Shown piece by piece: positions 1 through 8,418 of a stretch of DNA of 18,928 nt. The translations under genes and the position numbers were made by a program. Every line of letters starts with the position of its first letter. The stretch's first letter is position 1. The notes under the pieces were generated by a model. It had not been told where the DNA came from. It searched no databases and saw only the letters and a program-made list of their open reading frames with translations. Source of the stretch: JANXVV01 sp038230975 (GTDB lineage Bacteria > Planctomycetota > Phycisphaerae > Tepidisphaerales > Tepidisphaeraceae); the NCBI GenBank assembly GCA_038230975.1, contig JBBRMF010000080.1, forward strand, positions 1-18,928, in the 5' to 3' direction.

Positions 1-675
1 GATATCTTGAAATCAGCATTGCCCGTTTCAATCACATTGGGATTATTTGCGTTAATCGTAGCGCTTCTGGCGGGGGTGGGATTGGGAACCGTCGCCGCCG
101 TCCGAAGAGATGGATTACTCGACTGGTTGAGTCTAAGCGTCGCGCTGGTCGGCGTGAGTCTTCCCGGTTTTGTGGCCGCCGCGATGTTGTTCATCTTCTT
201 CACCGCAAAATTGCATTGGCCACCGGTAGGGGAATGGGGTCATGTGCGCGACTTGGTCCTTCCGGGCGTGGCACTTGCACTGCTGCCGATGGCCTACATC
301 GCCCGCCTGACTCGCGTTTCGATGCTCGATACTCTCGGGAACGATTACATCCGCACCGCCCGGGCCAAAGGGCTTTCACGCGGGGTTGTCATCTGGAAGC
401 ACGCACTCCGCAATGCGCTCTTGCCCGTTCTAAGCTACCTCGGGCCGGCGGCGGCATACACGCTGACCGGGTCGTTCGTCGTCGAAAAAGTATTCAACAT
501 CCCCGGGCTCGGTCAGCATTTCGTCAACAGTATTCTCAATCGCGATCGGACTTTGATCCTGGGAACGGTCATCGTTTACTCGTTCTTTCTTTTGAGCTTT
601 AATTTATTGGTCGATATGAGCTATGCGTTTGTAGATCCGCGAATTGATGTGACCTCGAAGCGAGGTGAATCGTGA
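1..675 (+). CDS. oppB: Opp/Dpp-type ABC permease, OppB-like (5' partial)
   Basis: Inner-membrane permease subunit of a peptide/nickel-family ABC importer; it would pair with the next gene to form the translocation channel. The reading frame is open from base 1 (Asp-Ile-Leu-Lys-Ser-Ala), so the TTG at position 7 is not the true start. Family members are about 310-360 residues, so roughly the first 100 residues (first membrane segment and periplasmic loop) are missing. Visible are several hydrophobic segments and the cytoplasmic EAA loop (DYIRTARAKGLSRGVV, about residues 115-130), which docks onto the ATPase. The C-terminus ends in the family-typical YAFVDPRID. The stop codon overlaps the GTG start of the next permease by 4 bp (GTGA), suggesting translational coupling. 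The family call is firm; the substrate cannot be told from sequence. Confidence 0.93.
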   Translation, partial: DILKSALPVSITLGLFALIVALLAGVGLGTVAAVRRDGLLDWLSLSVALVGVSLPGFVAAAMLFIFFTAKLHWPPVGEWGHVRDLVLPGVALALLPMAYIARLTRVSMLDTLGNDYIRTARAKGLSRGVVIWKHALRNALLPVLSYLGPAAAYTLTGSFVVEKVFNIPGLGQHFVNSILNRDRTLILGTVIVYSFFLLSFNLLVDMSYAFVDPRIDVTSKRGES

Positions 676-1700
676 GCGTGGTAGCCGCACCGCTGATGGA
701 TTCATCGTTCGCTGCAACGGTCGCCGCGCCTCCCGATCGATTGTGGCGGCGGGTGCTGGCGAGTCGCCGCGCGGTATGGGGAGGTGGGGGACTTTTATTC
801 ATACTGCTCCTGAGCTTCGGCTCACTACCGTGGACCCGGTTCTCGAAGACAAGTTCGATCCAATACAATCTGCAGCACGATCAATTCTCTCGGATCCCAC
901 CCTCGTTCGGTGATCGTCCGGCAGATATGGAAACAGCCGACTGGAACAACCAACAGGCGAAGTTGGCTGACTATGAAAGCCATATGAATTTCGGGCATCT
1001 GTGGCGTTGGCTTGGAACAGACACGCAGGCCCGCAGCTTGTTGGGGCGCTGTCTATTTGGCGGGGTGATCAGCCTTTCGATTGGGTTCGCCGCGGCGGCC
1101 ATCTCAGTGGCGCTGGGGGTTACGGTTGGCCTCGTGGCGGGCTATCGCGGTGGATGGGTGGATACGACGTTAATGCGCATAGTCGACGTGCTCTATGGCT
1201 TGCCGTACATCCTTCTGGTGATTCTGTTCCGTATTGCATTTGAACAGGCCAACTCAATGATCGTTCTTTTGCTCGCGATTGGTTTGGTGAGTTGGTTGAC
1301 GATGGCTCGCGTCGTTCGCGGCCAGGTGCTTACATTGCGGGCGCAACCATTTATTGAAGCAGCGCGCGCTGCGGGCATCACCGAGACACGTATCTTTCTC
1401 TATCATCTGCTGCCGAATCTCGTCGGCCCGATTATCGTTTACGCGTCACTTACGATTCCCTCGGCCATTTTGCAGGAATCTTTTCTCAGCTTCTTGGGCG
1501 TTGGCATTCAGTCACCGTTACCCACCTGGGGCTCGCTTGCCAGCGATGGACTGCAACCCGCACTCAATACTATTCACAGTGACTGGTGGCTGCTTCTTTT
1601 TCCGTGTACCCTTTTGGCGTTCGTGCTGCTTTGTCTGAATTTTCTCGGTGATGGTCTTCGCGATGTATTCGACCCGAGAAACGAAGCGGCTAAAATCTGA
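672..1700 (+). CDS. oppC: Opp/Dpp-type ABC permease, OppC-like
   Basis: Second channel subunit paired with the upstream OppB-like permease. The GTG start at 672 overlaps the preceding TGA, as in coupled opp genes. The 342 residues contain an N-terminal cytoplasmic stretch, a first membrane segment near residues 36-52, a periplasmic loop of about 60 residues, and the BPD_transp_1 core from about residue 114. The EAA loop is PFIEAARAAGITETRIF (from about residue 226), followed by the family-typical ESFLSFLGVG and GDGLRDVFDPR near the C-terminus. Length is slightly above the usual 280-310 because of the periplasmic loop. It probably imports peptides or a related small solute, but the substrate is not determined. 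Confidence 0.93.
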   Translation: MSVVAAPLMDSSFAATVAAPPDRLWRRVLASRRAVWGGGGLLFILLLSFGSLPWTRFSKTSSIQYNLQHDQFSRIPPSFGDRPADMETADWNNQQAKLADYESHMNFGHLWRWLGTDTQARSLLGRCLFGGVISLSIGFAAAAISVALGVTVGLVAGYRGGWVDTTLMRIVDVLYGLPYILLVILFRIAFEQANSMIVLLLAIGLVSWLTMARVVRGQVLTLRAQPFIEAARAAGITETRIFLYHLLPNLVGPIIVYASLTIPSAILQESFLSFLGVGIQSPLPTWGSLASDGLQPALNTIHSDWWLLLFPCTLLAFVLLCLNFLGDGLRDVFDPRNEAAKI

Positions 1701-1721
1701 TCTAACCGCATTGGTATTCGC

Positions 1722-3566
1722 ATGGAAAACCGTTTCGGCCTGAAGGACTTTTTTCTCTTCTCACTTCTCATTCTTCTGGGCATCGTCATCGCCCTGGCGA
1801 TGGTGCAATTCGATCGCCAGTGGACGACGGTGCAGTTTATTTCATCGAAGATCAACGAGCAGCAGACGGAGATTCAACAGATTCGGGAATTGCTATCGAA
1901 AGGCGCAATTGCCGTTCCAAGTACGAAAAGCGCCTCCGGTTCTGTCGTCGATGCAAAAGACGATCCCTTTCTCCGAATCCACGAGGCTCAGAAAATGCCT
2001 GGCTATGCCAAAGGAGATTGGCTCGTCTATGGCTTCGGCAACAAGATTGCTAAACTCACTCCTTTGCTTTCAGGTGATTTGTATGCCCAGCGCGTGCAGG
2101 AGCATGTTCTGGACAGCATGGCCGCGCGCGACAAATATACGTTGGAATGGAAACCGCAGCTCGCCACATCGTGGAAAATCAGCGACGATGGGCTGAAGAT
2201 CACATTCAAGCTGCGACCGGGTGTGAAGTTTTCTGACGGCGAACCTCTCTCCGCCGACGATGTGATATTTACCTACAAATTCATCATGAATGAAAAGATC
2301 GCGTGCCCGCGCGAACGTGCTTATATTGAACGAATCAAGGATGTCGTTAAAAGCGAGAATGGCGATGAGGTTACCTTCATCTACGGTGAACCGTATTTCG
2401 AATCTTTTCTGCTCGCGGCCGGGTTGGGGATCATCCCCAAACATTTCTACGGGAAGTTCAAACCCGAGGAATTCAATCAGTCGGTCGGCCTGCTGATGGG
2501 AAGCGGGCCTTACCGAATGGATAACCCGGAGACCTGGAAAACCGGCACATTGATTCAACTCGTGCGAAATGAACGATACTGGGGTGAACCCCCCGCATTG
2601 AATCAGCTTGTGTTCAAGGAGTTCAGCAATGAAATCGCCCTCCAAACTTCATTCAGCAACGGCGATGTCGACCTGATGGAGCCGCAGGCCTCTCAATATT
2701 ACGACATGTTGAAACAACCTGCGCTGGTTGAACGAAGCCAGCATTTTGATTTCGTCAATCCAGAGGAGGGTTATCGATTTGTCGCCTGGAACCAGTTGAA
2801 AGATGGGAAACCCACACGTTTTGCAGACAAACGAGTTCGGCAGGCCATGACGATGCTCGTTAATCGTGATCGATTGATCCAGGAAGTCATGCTCGGATAC
2901 GCGGTCCCCACGAGCGGTCCATTTTCTCCGGTGAGTAAACAAAATAATCCGGATGTGAAAACATTGCCGTTCGACATTAACGGGGCAAAAAAATTGCTGG
3001 CTGATGCTGGATTCAAAAAGACGAACGATCAAGGCATTTTACTTGGTCCGGACGGCACTCCTTTCGAGTTCAAGGTCACCTACCCTTCAGGTACGGGCAA
3101 TTACGAAAAAATGATCATTGCTTTGAAAGACTCTTACGCAAAAGCCGGAATCAAGCTCGATCCTGATCCAATCGAATGGGCATCATTTACCGATCGCCTG
3201 AATAACAAAAATTTCGAAGCGATCACAATGGGTTGGAGCGCGAAAATTGAATCCGATATTAACCAGGAATTTCATTCCAGCCAGATGGTCGCAGGTGGTG
3301 ACGACTTCATGTCTTACAAGAATGAAGAGTTGGACAAGACGATTGATGAGGCGCGCCGAACCGTTGACGAGGGCAAGCGAATGATCCTATGGCAAAAGGC
3401 GCACCGGATTTTGGCGGAGGATCAACCTTACATGTTCCTGTGGGTTCGCAAGGGGATGTGGTTTGCCAGCAAGCGGTTTCAAAACGTGAAGGTGACGAAG
3501 CTGGGATTGAATGATTACGAAGAATGGTTCGTGCCGCGCGATCAGCAGAAGTGGACGAAGAATTAG
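1722..3566 (+). CDS. ABC transporter substrate-binding protein (SBP_bac_5 family), membrane-anchored
   Basis: Extracytoplasmic binding protein that should capture the substrate and deliver it to the flanking permeases. The 614-residue product carries a family 5 domain from about residue 100 to 600. The N-lobe hallmark lies at residues 142-187: PQLATSWKISDDGLKITFKL, then RPGVKFSDGEPLSADDVIFT. The export signal is unusual. Residues 10-30 form a single hydrophobic segment with no lipobox cysteine and no clear signal-peptidase site. They are followed by a polar stretch rich in Glu, Gln, Ile and Leu (about 40-60) that looks like a short coiled coil, then a Ser/Ala/Lys linker. I infer it stays tethered by an uncleaved signal anchor. 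It begins 21 bp after the oppC-like stop with no obvious Shine-Dalgarno and lies between the two permease pairs. Substrate unknown. Confidence 0.92.
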   Translation: MENRFGLKDFFLFSLLILLGIVIALAMVQFDRQWTTVQFISSKINEQQTEIQQIRELLSKGAIAVPSTKSASGSVVDAKDDPFLRIHEAQKMPGYAKGDWLVYGFGNKIAKLTPLLSGDLYAQRVQEHVLDSMAARDKYTLEWKPQLATSWKISDDGLKITFKLRPGVKFSDGEPLSADDVIFTYKFIMNEKIACPRERAYIERIKDVVKSENGDEVTFIYGEPYFESFLLAAGLGIIPKHFYGKFKPEEFNQSVGLLMGSGPYRMDNPETWKTGTLIQLVRNERYWGEPPALNQLVFKEFSNEIALQTSFSNGDVDLMEPQASQYYDMLKQPALVERSQHFDFVNPEEGYRFVAWNQLKDGKPTRFADKRVRQAMTMLVNRDRLIQEVMLGYAVPTSGPFSPVSKQNNPDVKTLPFDINGAKKLLADAGFKKTNDQGILLGPDGTPFEFKVTYPSGTGNYEKMIIALKDSYAKAGIKLDPDPIEWASFTDRLNNKNFEAITMGWSAKIESDINQEFHSSQMVAGGDDFMSYKNEELDKTIDEARRTVDEGKRMILWQKAHRILAEDQPYMFLWVRKGMWFASKRFQNVKVTKLGLNDYEEWFVPRDQQKWTKN

Positions 3567-3606
3567 GATGTAGATTTGTAGGGACCAGAATGCTGGGCTT
3601 TGATAC

Positions 3607-4680
3607 ATGCTGAGTTACATCGTTCGAAGACTGTTGCTGATGTTCCCGACGTTGATCGGGGTCACGGTTATTGTTTTTTCGGTGATGGCTTTTGCGCCGG
3701 GGGGTATCGGGGCGGCGCTTCGGTCGGCTGAAGGCAATATGCGGGCCGAGGATCGCAAAAAGGTGGAGGCGTATCTCAACAAGCGCTATGGGCTGGATAA
3801 GCCGAAGGTCGTTCAGTATTTTCGCTGGTTGAATCAGGTATCGCCGATTGGTTTCAAGAAGGATGAAGAAGGCAACGCCGCCGGATTTGGATTTAAACCC
3901 CCGGATCTGGGCGAGAGTTTTCTGCGTCGCCAACCGGTGATTCGAGTCATTGCCGAGGCCCTGCCGCCAACGCTGTTTTTGAATCTCCTGTCGATCCCGA
4001 TCGTCTATGGAATCGCGATTCTTTCGGGCATCTATGCGGCAAGATACCGAGGTCGCACATTTGATGTCACCACCGGCTCCCTCTTCCTGGGGCTCTGGTC
4101 CATTCCCACGATGTGGAGCGGGGTGATGATGGTCGGATTCCTTTCCAGCGTCGACTATCTTCACTGGTTTCCCACGGGTGGGATGCACGACACTCTATCG
4201 GCGTACATGCGATTTTTGCCATCATTCGCCGCCGATGGATTTCATCGCGGTTGGTTGTTGGATTCAATCTGGCATCTCCTGCTTCCGGTCACCTGTTTGT
4301 CGATCGGCTCATTCGCATTTTTGTCCAAGTTGATGCGGTCTTCCGTACTGGAAAACTTACAGGCCGATTTCGCCCGCACGGCCCGGGCCAAAGGCGTTAG
4401 CGATCAAAACGTGCTGCTTCGTCACGTCCTCAGCAACAGCATCATTCCCCTGATTACCGTCGCGGCCACCATTCTCCCCGGTTTGCTCGGGGGATCGGTG
4501 ATCGTCGAGTCGATCTTCAGCATCAACGGAATGGGCAAACTGATGATCGATGCGATCTACACGCGCGATCAGGAACTGGTCATGTCCGAAACGCTCGTCG
4601 TCGGTATCGTAAGCCTGTTCAGCCTGTTGCTGGCGGACATCCTGTATGCGTTGGCCGACCCGAGGGTGAGCTATGAGTAG
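3607..4680 (+). CDS. oppB: Opp/Dpp-type ABC permease, OppB-like (second copy)
   Basis: A complete second OppB-type permease of 357 residues. The N-terminus (MLSYIVRRLLLMFPTLIGVT) is the standard first membrane segment of this family. It is followed by a long periplasmic loop, the membrane core, and an EAA loop, DFARTARAKGVSDQNVLLRH, from about residue 254. It ends in YALADPRVSYE, the usual C-terminal pattern. It starts 40 bp after the binding-protein gene and overlaps the next permease by 8 bp, so it is very probably in the same transcript. It differs in sequence from the partial OppB-like protein at the window start, so it is not a recent tandem duplicate. The extended loop (residues about 45-115) is longer than in many OppB proteins. 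Confidence 0.94.
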   Translation: MLSYIVRRLLLMFPTLIGVTVIVFSVMAFAPGGIGAALRSAEGNMRAEDRKKVEAYLNKRYGLDKPKVVQYFRWLNQVSPIGFKKDEEGNAAGFGFKPPDLGESFLRRQPVIRVIAEALPPTLFLNLLSIPIVYGIAILSGIYAARYRGRTFDVTTGSLFLGLWSIPTMWSGVMMVGFLSSVDYLHWFPTGGMHDTLSAYMRFLPSFAADGFHRGWLLDSIWHLLLPVTCLSIGSFAFLSKLMRSSVLENLQADFARTARAKGVSDQNVLLRHVLSNSIIPLITVAATILPGLLGGSVIVESIFSINGMGKLMIDAIYTRDQELVMSETLVVGIVSLFSLLLADILYALADPRVSYE

Positions 4681-5893
4681 CGCCTCTATCAATTCATCCG
4701 CCGGGTCGCTTGCTGATGCGCCCGCCCACGTCGAAAAACGGCGCGGCTGGCTGGCAAGCGTGGTTCATCACGCCCTGAGCCGGTGGGGCACCCGTTTAAG
4801 TCTCGCCTGGATTGGCCTCGTGGCTTTTTGTGCGGTATTCGCGCCATTTCTGGCGAACAGTTTTCCATTGCTGGTCAAGATCGACGGGCACTGGTCGAGT
4901 CCCGCGATGACTCATTTAACTGCCGTTGACGTTACCCTGGTCATCGCGGTTTTTTCTTCCATTGTGATCCTGAACTTCAAAGGTCTTTCTCGCCTTGCTC
5001 AAGCCGGAATTTTCCTGGTCATACTTCTAGCGACGCTGACGATCGCACACTTTGTGATCAAACCGCCGCTTGTCCGCGGGTATGAGGAATATCGCGAGCT
5101 AAAGCAGGAAGGCCGCGTACAGGCAATGCTGCCGGCCCCTATTCCGTATTCACCGTCGGATCACCTGAAGGATCAATTCGACTTCACTCACCCGCAACCC
5201 TGGGCACCCTCGGGTTCCCATCTATTCGGCACGGAGCAAAACGGCGAAGACGTGCTTAGCGTGATGATATACGCTTGCAGGATTGCGATGTCGATCGGAT
5301 TCATCTCCACGGGCATCGCGGTCTTCATCGGGATTATCGTCGGTGGGTTCATGGGCTATTTCGTAGGCTGGGTCGATCTGCTTGGCATGCGATTGGTCGA
5401 GGTCTTTGGCGCGATCCCAACCATCTATCTCCTCCTGGCTTTTTGTGCTGCGTTCGAACGTGACATCTATATGGTTATGGCGATCATCGGTCTGACGGGA
5501 TGGACCAGCGATGCTCGATTTGTACGCGCCGAATTCTTGCGTCTTCGCGGGCAGGATTTCGTACACGCCGCCATCGCCGCCGGATTGCCTTTACGCTCTG
5601 TGCTCTTTCGACATCTGTTGCCCAACGCGCTGGCCCCGATTCTTGTCAGTGCCAGCTTCGGTGTGGCGGCGGCGATCCTGTCGGAAAGCGTGTTGAGTTT
5701 TCTCGGACTGGGTTTGCCGGTGGATGCGGCGAGTTGGGGTCGATTGTTGAATCAATCTGTCGGACAGGGTGGCGGATTTCATCTTTGGTTGGCGATGTAT
5801 CCTGGATTGGCGATTTTTCTAACCGTGTTTTCGTATAACGTAATTGGCGAATCGCTCCGCGACGCGTTGGACCCGCGTTTAAATCCGCAATAA
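4673..5893 (+). CDS. oppC: Opp/Dpp-type ABC permease, OppC-like (second copy, extra membrane segments)
   Basis: Partner of the preceding OppB-like permease; its ATG at 4673 lies inside that gene's 3' end. At 406 residues it is about 100 longer than typical OppC. A first membrane segment near residues 43-62 is followed by two further hydrophobic stretches, about 87-101 and 109-129, that OppC proteins normally lack. A hydrophilic loop follows, then the conserved HLFGTEQNGEDVLS entry to the BPD_transp_1 core at about 183-196. The EAA loop (DFVHAAIAAGLPLRSVLFRH) begins near residue 296, followed by ESVLSFLGLGLP and the C-terminal RDALDPRLNPQ. The core assignment is firm; the role of the extra segments is unknown. 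Confidence 0.94.
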   Translation: MSSASINSSAGSLADAPAHVEKRRGWLASVVHHALSRWGTRLSLAWIGLVAFCAVFAPFLANSFPLLVKIDGHWSSPAMTHLTAVDVTLVIAVFSSIVILNFKGLSRLAQAGIFLVILLATLTIAHFVIKPPLVRGYEEYRELKQEGRVQAMLPAPIPYSPSDHLKDQFDFTHPQPWAPSGSHLFGTEQNGEDVLSVMIYACRIAMSIGFISTGIAVFIGIIVGGFMGYFVGWVDLLGMRLVEVFGAIPTIYLLLAFCAAFERDIYMVMAIIGLTGWTSDARFVRAEFLRLRGQDFVHAAIAAGLPLRSVLFRHLLPNALAPILVSASFGVAAAILSESVLSFLGLGLPVDAASWGRLLNQSVGQGGGFHLWLAMYPGLAIFLTVFSYNVIGESLRDALDPRLNPQ

Positions 5894-5930
5894 TGCGCGG
5901 CCTATTTGATTTTGATCGGACGAAAGTGAA

Positions 5931-7109
5931 ATGACCCAAAAACCGCTTTTACAAATCCGGGATTTGAACATTGCCTTCGATACACCGCGCGGGCAGATTC
6001 GACCCGTGCGAGATGTCTCGCTCGATATTTTCCCGGGACAAATCGTAGCCCTCGTCGGTGAAAGCGGCTGCGGGAAATCGGTTACTTCGCTCTCCATTCT
6101 AAGGTTGATTCCCACACCTCCGGGAAAAGTTCTCTCCGGGAAAATTTCGCTGGAATCGCGCGATTTACTGGCCTTGACTGAAAAAGAAATGCGCAAAGTG
6201 CGGGGCAAAGATATCGCGATGATTTTTCAAGAGCCGATGACGTCGCTCAATCCGGTCTACACGATCGGTGATCAAATCGTCGAAGCGATCATGTTGCATC
6301 AGCATGTGGATACGAAGCGGGCGTATGAAATTGCCGAGGAATCGCTTCGCGAAGTGGGCATCGCCGACGCACACCGACGGCTTCACGAATATCCCCACCA
6401 GATGTCCGGCGGAATGCGCCAGCGCGTGATGATCGCGATGGCCTTGTCCTGCAAACCCAGATTGCTGATTGCCGATGAGCCGACCACGGCTTTGGATGTC
6501 ACCATTCAGGCGCAGATTCTTGAGCTGCTCCGCAAATTGCAGCGCGAGACCGGAATGGCCATTCTTCTGATCACACACGATTTGGGCGTAGTGGCGGAAA
6601 ATGCGGATGTAGTGGCCGTGATGTATGCAAGCCGCGTGGTCGAAGTGGCCACGGTTGAAGAGATTTTTGATCATCCAAAGCATCCGTACACACAGGGACT
6701 GCTGCGATCCGTGCCAAAGTTGGGCGCGCCGGAAGGACGCCTGGAGTCTATCTCCGGCGCAGTGCCGAACCCGGCGCGGTTCCCGACGGGTTGCAAATTC
6801 CATCCTCGGTGCCCGTTGACACGGCAGGCGGCGGTCAAGGTTCCAGCAGATCAGACCGTTGAAATCAAAACCGTTGAAGAGAAGTTTCGCGTGCTGAAGA
6901 TTTGCACGACGATGGAGCCTGAACTTCGGGAGATTGAACAAAGGCATTGGGGTGCTTGCCATCTGGTTGAGAATTACGAGCGGTCCAAGGTATCTTTACC
7001 GGTACTCGATCATCGCCGTGAAGTGACCGCGAACGTCGTGGACACGGAACACGAAGGATCTCTCGTGCTTGACGAACTGGAACAGGGAAGAAAAGAGCAA
7101 AACTCGTGA
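5931..7109 (+). CDS. oppD: Peptide ABC transporter ATPase, OppD-like
   Basis: Cytoplasmic ATPase that powers the importer, expected to pair with the OppF-like protein next to it. The 392 residues show Walker A GESGCGKS (43-50), Q-loop Gln100, signature SGGMRQRV (159-166), Walker B LLIADEP (178-184) and H-loop His216. The C-terminal oligo_HPY region has the PTGCKFHPRCP motif (Cys288, Cys294). Two further cysteines follow (in KICTT and GACHL), a four-cysteine pattern that holds a 4Fe-4S cluster in related DppD/OppD proteins. About 45 charged residues follow that region, more than usual. The gene starts 37 bp after oppC and its TGA overlaps the next GTG start. Confidence 0.96.
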   Translation: MTQKPLLQIRDLNIAFDTPRGQIRPVRDVSLDIFPGQIVALVGESGCGKSVTSLSILRLIPTPPGKVLSGKISLESRDLLALTEKEMRKVRGKDIAMIFQEPMTSLNPVYTIGDQIVEAIMLHQHVDTKRAYEIAEESLREVGIADAHRRLHEYPHQMSGGMRQRVMIAMALSCKPRLLIADEPTTALDVTIQAQILELLRKLQRETGMAILLITHDLGVVAENADVVAVMYASRVVEVATVEEIFDHPKHPYTQGLLRSVPKLGAPEGRLESISGAVPNPARFPTGCKFHPRCPLTRQAAVKVPADQTVEIKTVEEKFRVLKICTTMEPELREIEQRHWGACHLVENYERSKVSLPVLDHRREVTANVVDTEHEGSLVLDELEQGRKEQNS

Positions 7110-8242
7110 CTGAATCCAACACAAAAGACGGGCAGCCAAAACGACCGGTCGTTCCGTACCGTGCACACCCATCGAACCCTGTCTCGATGCCGGCGAACGG
7201 ATCTGCTTTAGTGCAGGTTCGCGATCTTCGCACCTGGTTTCCGATCAAGCGCGGCGTACTTTCGCGAACGGTAGGTCAGGTCAAGGCAGTGGATGGCGTC
7301 AGCTTCGACGTTCATGAAGGAAAGACGCTCGGCCTTGTCGGGGAATCCGGGTGCGGGAAAACCACGGTCGGTCGCACGATTCTTCGACTGATCCCCCGAA
7401 CCAATGGCACTGTTTCCTACCGCGGGGAGGATTTTTTAGCTTATCAAGGTGAAGAGCTACGCAAGCTTCGCCGTCATATGCAAATCATTTTTCAGGACCC
7501 GGTCAGCAGTCTGAACCCGCGAATGACCGTGGGAAATATTATCGGTGAGCCGATTCAAGTTCACGGCATCGCAAGAGGCAGCGAGCGCGATGAGATGGTC
7601 GCTTCATTGTTGCAGCGGGTGGGCCTTGATCCCTCGTTCGCCGCGCGATACCCCCATGAATTTTCGGGGGGGCAACGGCAACGCATCGGCATTGCCCGCG
7701 CGATTTCACTTTCGCCTGATTTCATCGTTTGCGACGAGCCGGTTTCGGCGCTCGATGTTTCGATCCAATCCCAGATTCTCAATTTGCTGGATGATCTTCA
7801 ACAGGAACGAAAGATCGCCTACTTGTTCATCGCGCACAATCTTGCAGTGGTGGAACATTTTTCGGATGAAGTCGCGGTGATGTATCTGGGTCGAATTGTT
7901 GAGAAGGCGTCGTCCAAGGAATTGTATTCAAATCCGAAGCACCCTTACACGCTGTCGTTGCTGTCGGCGGTGCCGGAACCAAACCCGAGGCCCAAGAAAA
8001 CGCGAATCGTATTGAAGGGTGAAGTTCCGTCGCCGTCGAATCCACCCACGGGTTGCGCGTTCCATCCGCGCTGCCCGTTGACGCGTGAAATGGCGCGGGC
8101 GTGCGGCCCACAGGACGCCGTGCAAATTACTTCCGGCGGTCAAGCGGTTCGAGTGCTCCGCAAGTGCGTTGAAGAATCCCCACCGTTGGAACAAAAACAA
8201 GGTGAACCTGGGCATATTGCCGCGTGCTGGGTAACAAAGTAA
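7106..8242 (+). CDS. oppF: Peptide ABC transporter ATPase, OppF-like
   Basis: Second ATPase of the importer and last gene of the operon. The GTG start at 7106 overlaps the oppD stop (GTGA). A polar N-terminal extension of about 35 residues precedes the nucleotide-binding domain: Walker A GESGCGKT (79-86), Q-loop Gln130, signature SGGQRQRIGIARAI (187-200), Walker B FIVCDEP with Asp210 and Glu211, and H-loop His244. The residue after the H-loop His is Asn (AHNL), where most homologues have Asp (SHDL/THDL). The C-terminal oligo_HPY region carries PTGCAFHPRCPLTREM and further cysteines including a terminal AACW, again matching a possible Fe-S site. An inverted repeat lies 7 bp after the stop. Confidence 0.96.
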   Translation: MTESNTKDGQPKRPVVPYRAHPSNPVSMPANGSALVQVRDLRTWFPIKRGVLSRTVGQVKAVDGVSFDVHEGKTLGLVGESGCGKTTVGRTILRLIPRTNGTVSYRGEDFLAYQGEELRKLRRHMQIIFQDPVSSLNPRMTVGNIIGEPIQVHGIARGSERDEMVASLLQRVGLDPSFAARYPHEFSGGQRQRIGIARAISLSPDFIVCDEPVSALDVSIQSQILNLLDDLQQERKIAYLFIAHNLAVVEHFSDEVAVMYLGRIVEKASSKELYSNPKHPYTLSLLSAVPEPNPRPKKTRIVLKGEVPSPSNPPTGCAFHPRCPLTREMARACGPQDAVQITSGGQAVRVLRKCVEESPPLEQKQGEPGHIAACWVTK

Positions 8243-8248
8243 GTCTTG

Positions 8249-8312
8249 TAGGGTGTACTGACCCACCGTCATTAATCCCCGGCATGAGTCAAACGGTGGG
8301 TACACCCACCCT
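8249..8312. repeat. Inverted repeat / hairpin after the opp operon
   Basis: The arms 8249-8269 and 8293-8312 are complementary over an outer 6 bp and an inner 9 bp (ACCCACCGT with ACGGTGGGT), separated by a 5x5 mismatched patch. The loop is 23 nt. The right arm alone can also fold, since GGTGGGT and ACCCACC are separated by 2 nt. There is no T-run after it, so it is not a classical intrinsic terminator. It may be a dispersed palindromic intergenic repeat, or may still act as an operon end or 3' stabilising structure. It sits 7 bp after the oppF stop. Confidence 0.6.
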
Positions 8313-8418
8313 GCTAATGTTGAGTGTCTCTTTTGTCCCTCTTGGCTTGCGCCGCGAGTTCGGAGGAAGCGGGCATGGAATCGCCTGCCGGGCGTGACAA
8401 GTTTTTCGGGACCGTCGT

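Noticed and set aside
3307..4188. - strand open frame of 293 codons
   Set aside because: It lies antisense to the binding-protein and OppB-like genes, and its product is low-complexity and basic with no family resemblance.
7106..7109. Frameshift between the OppD-like and OppF-like genes
   Set aside because: The GTGA overlap is a normal start/stop coupling and both proteins are complete with all ATPase motifs.
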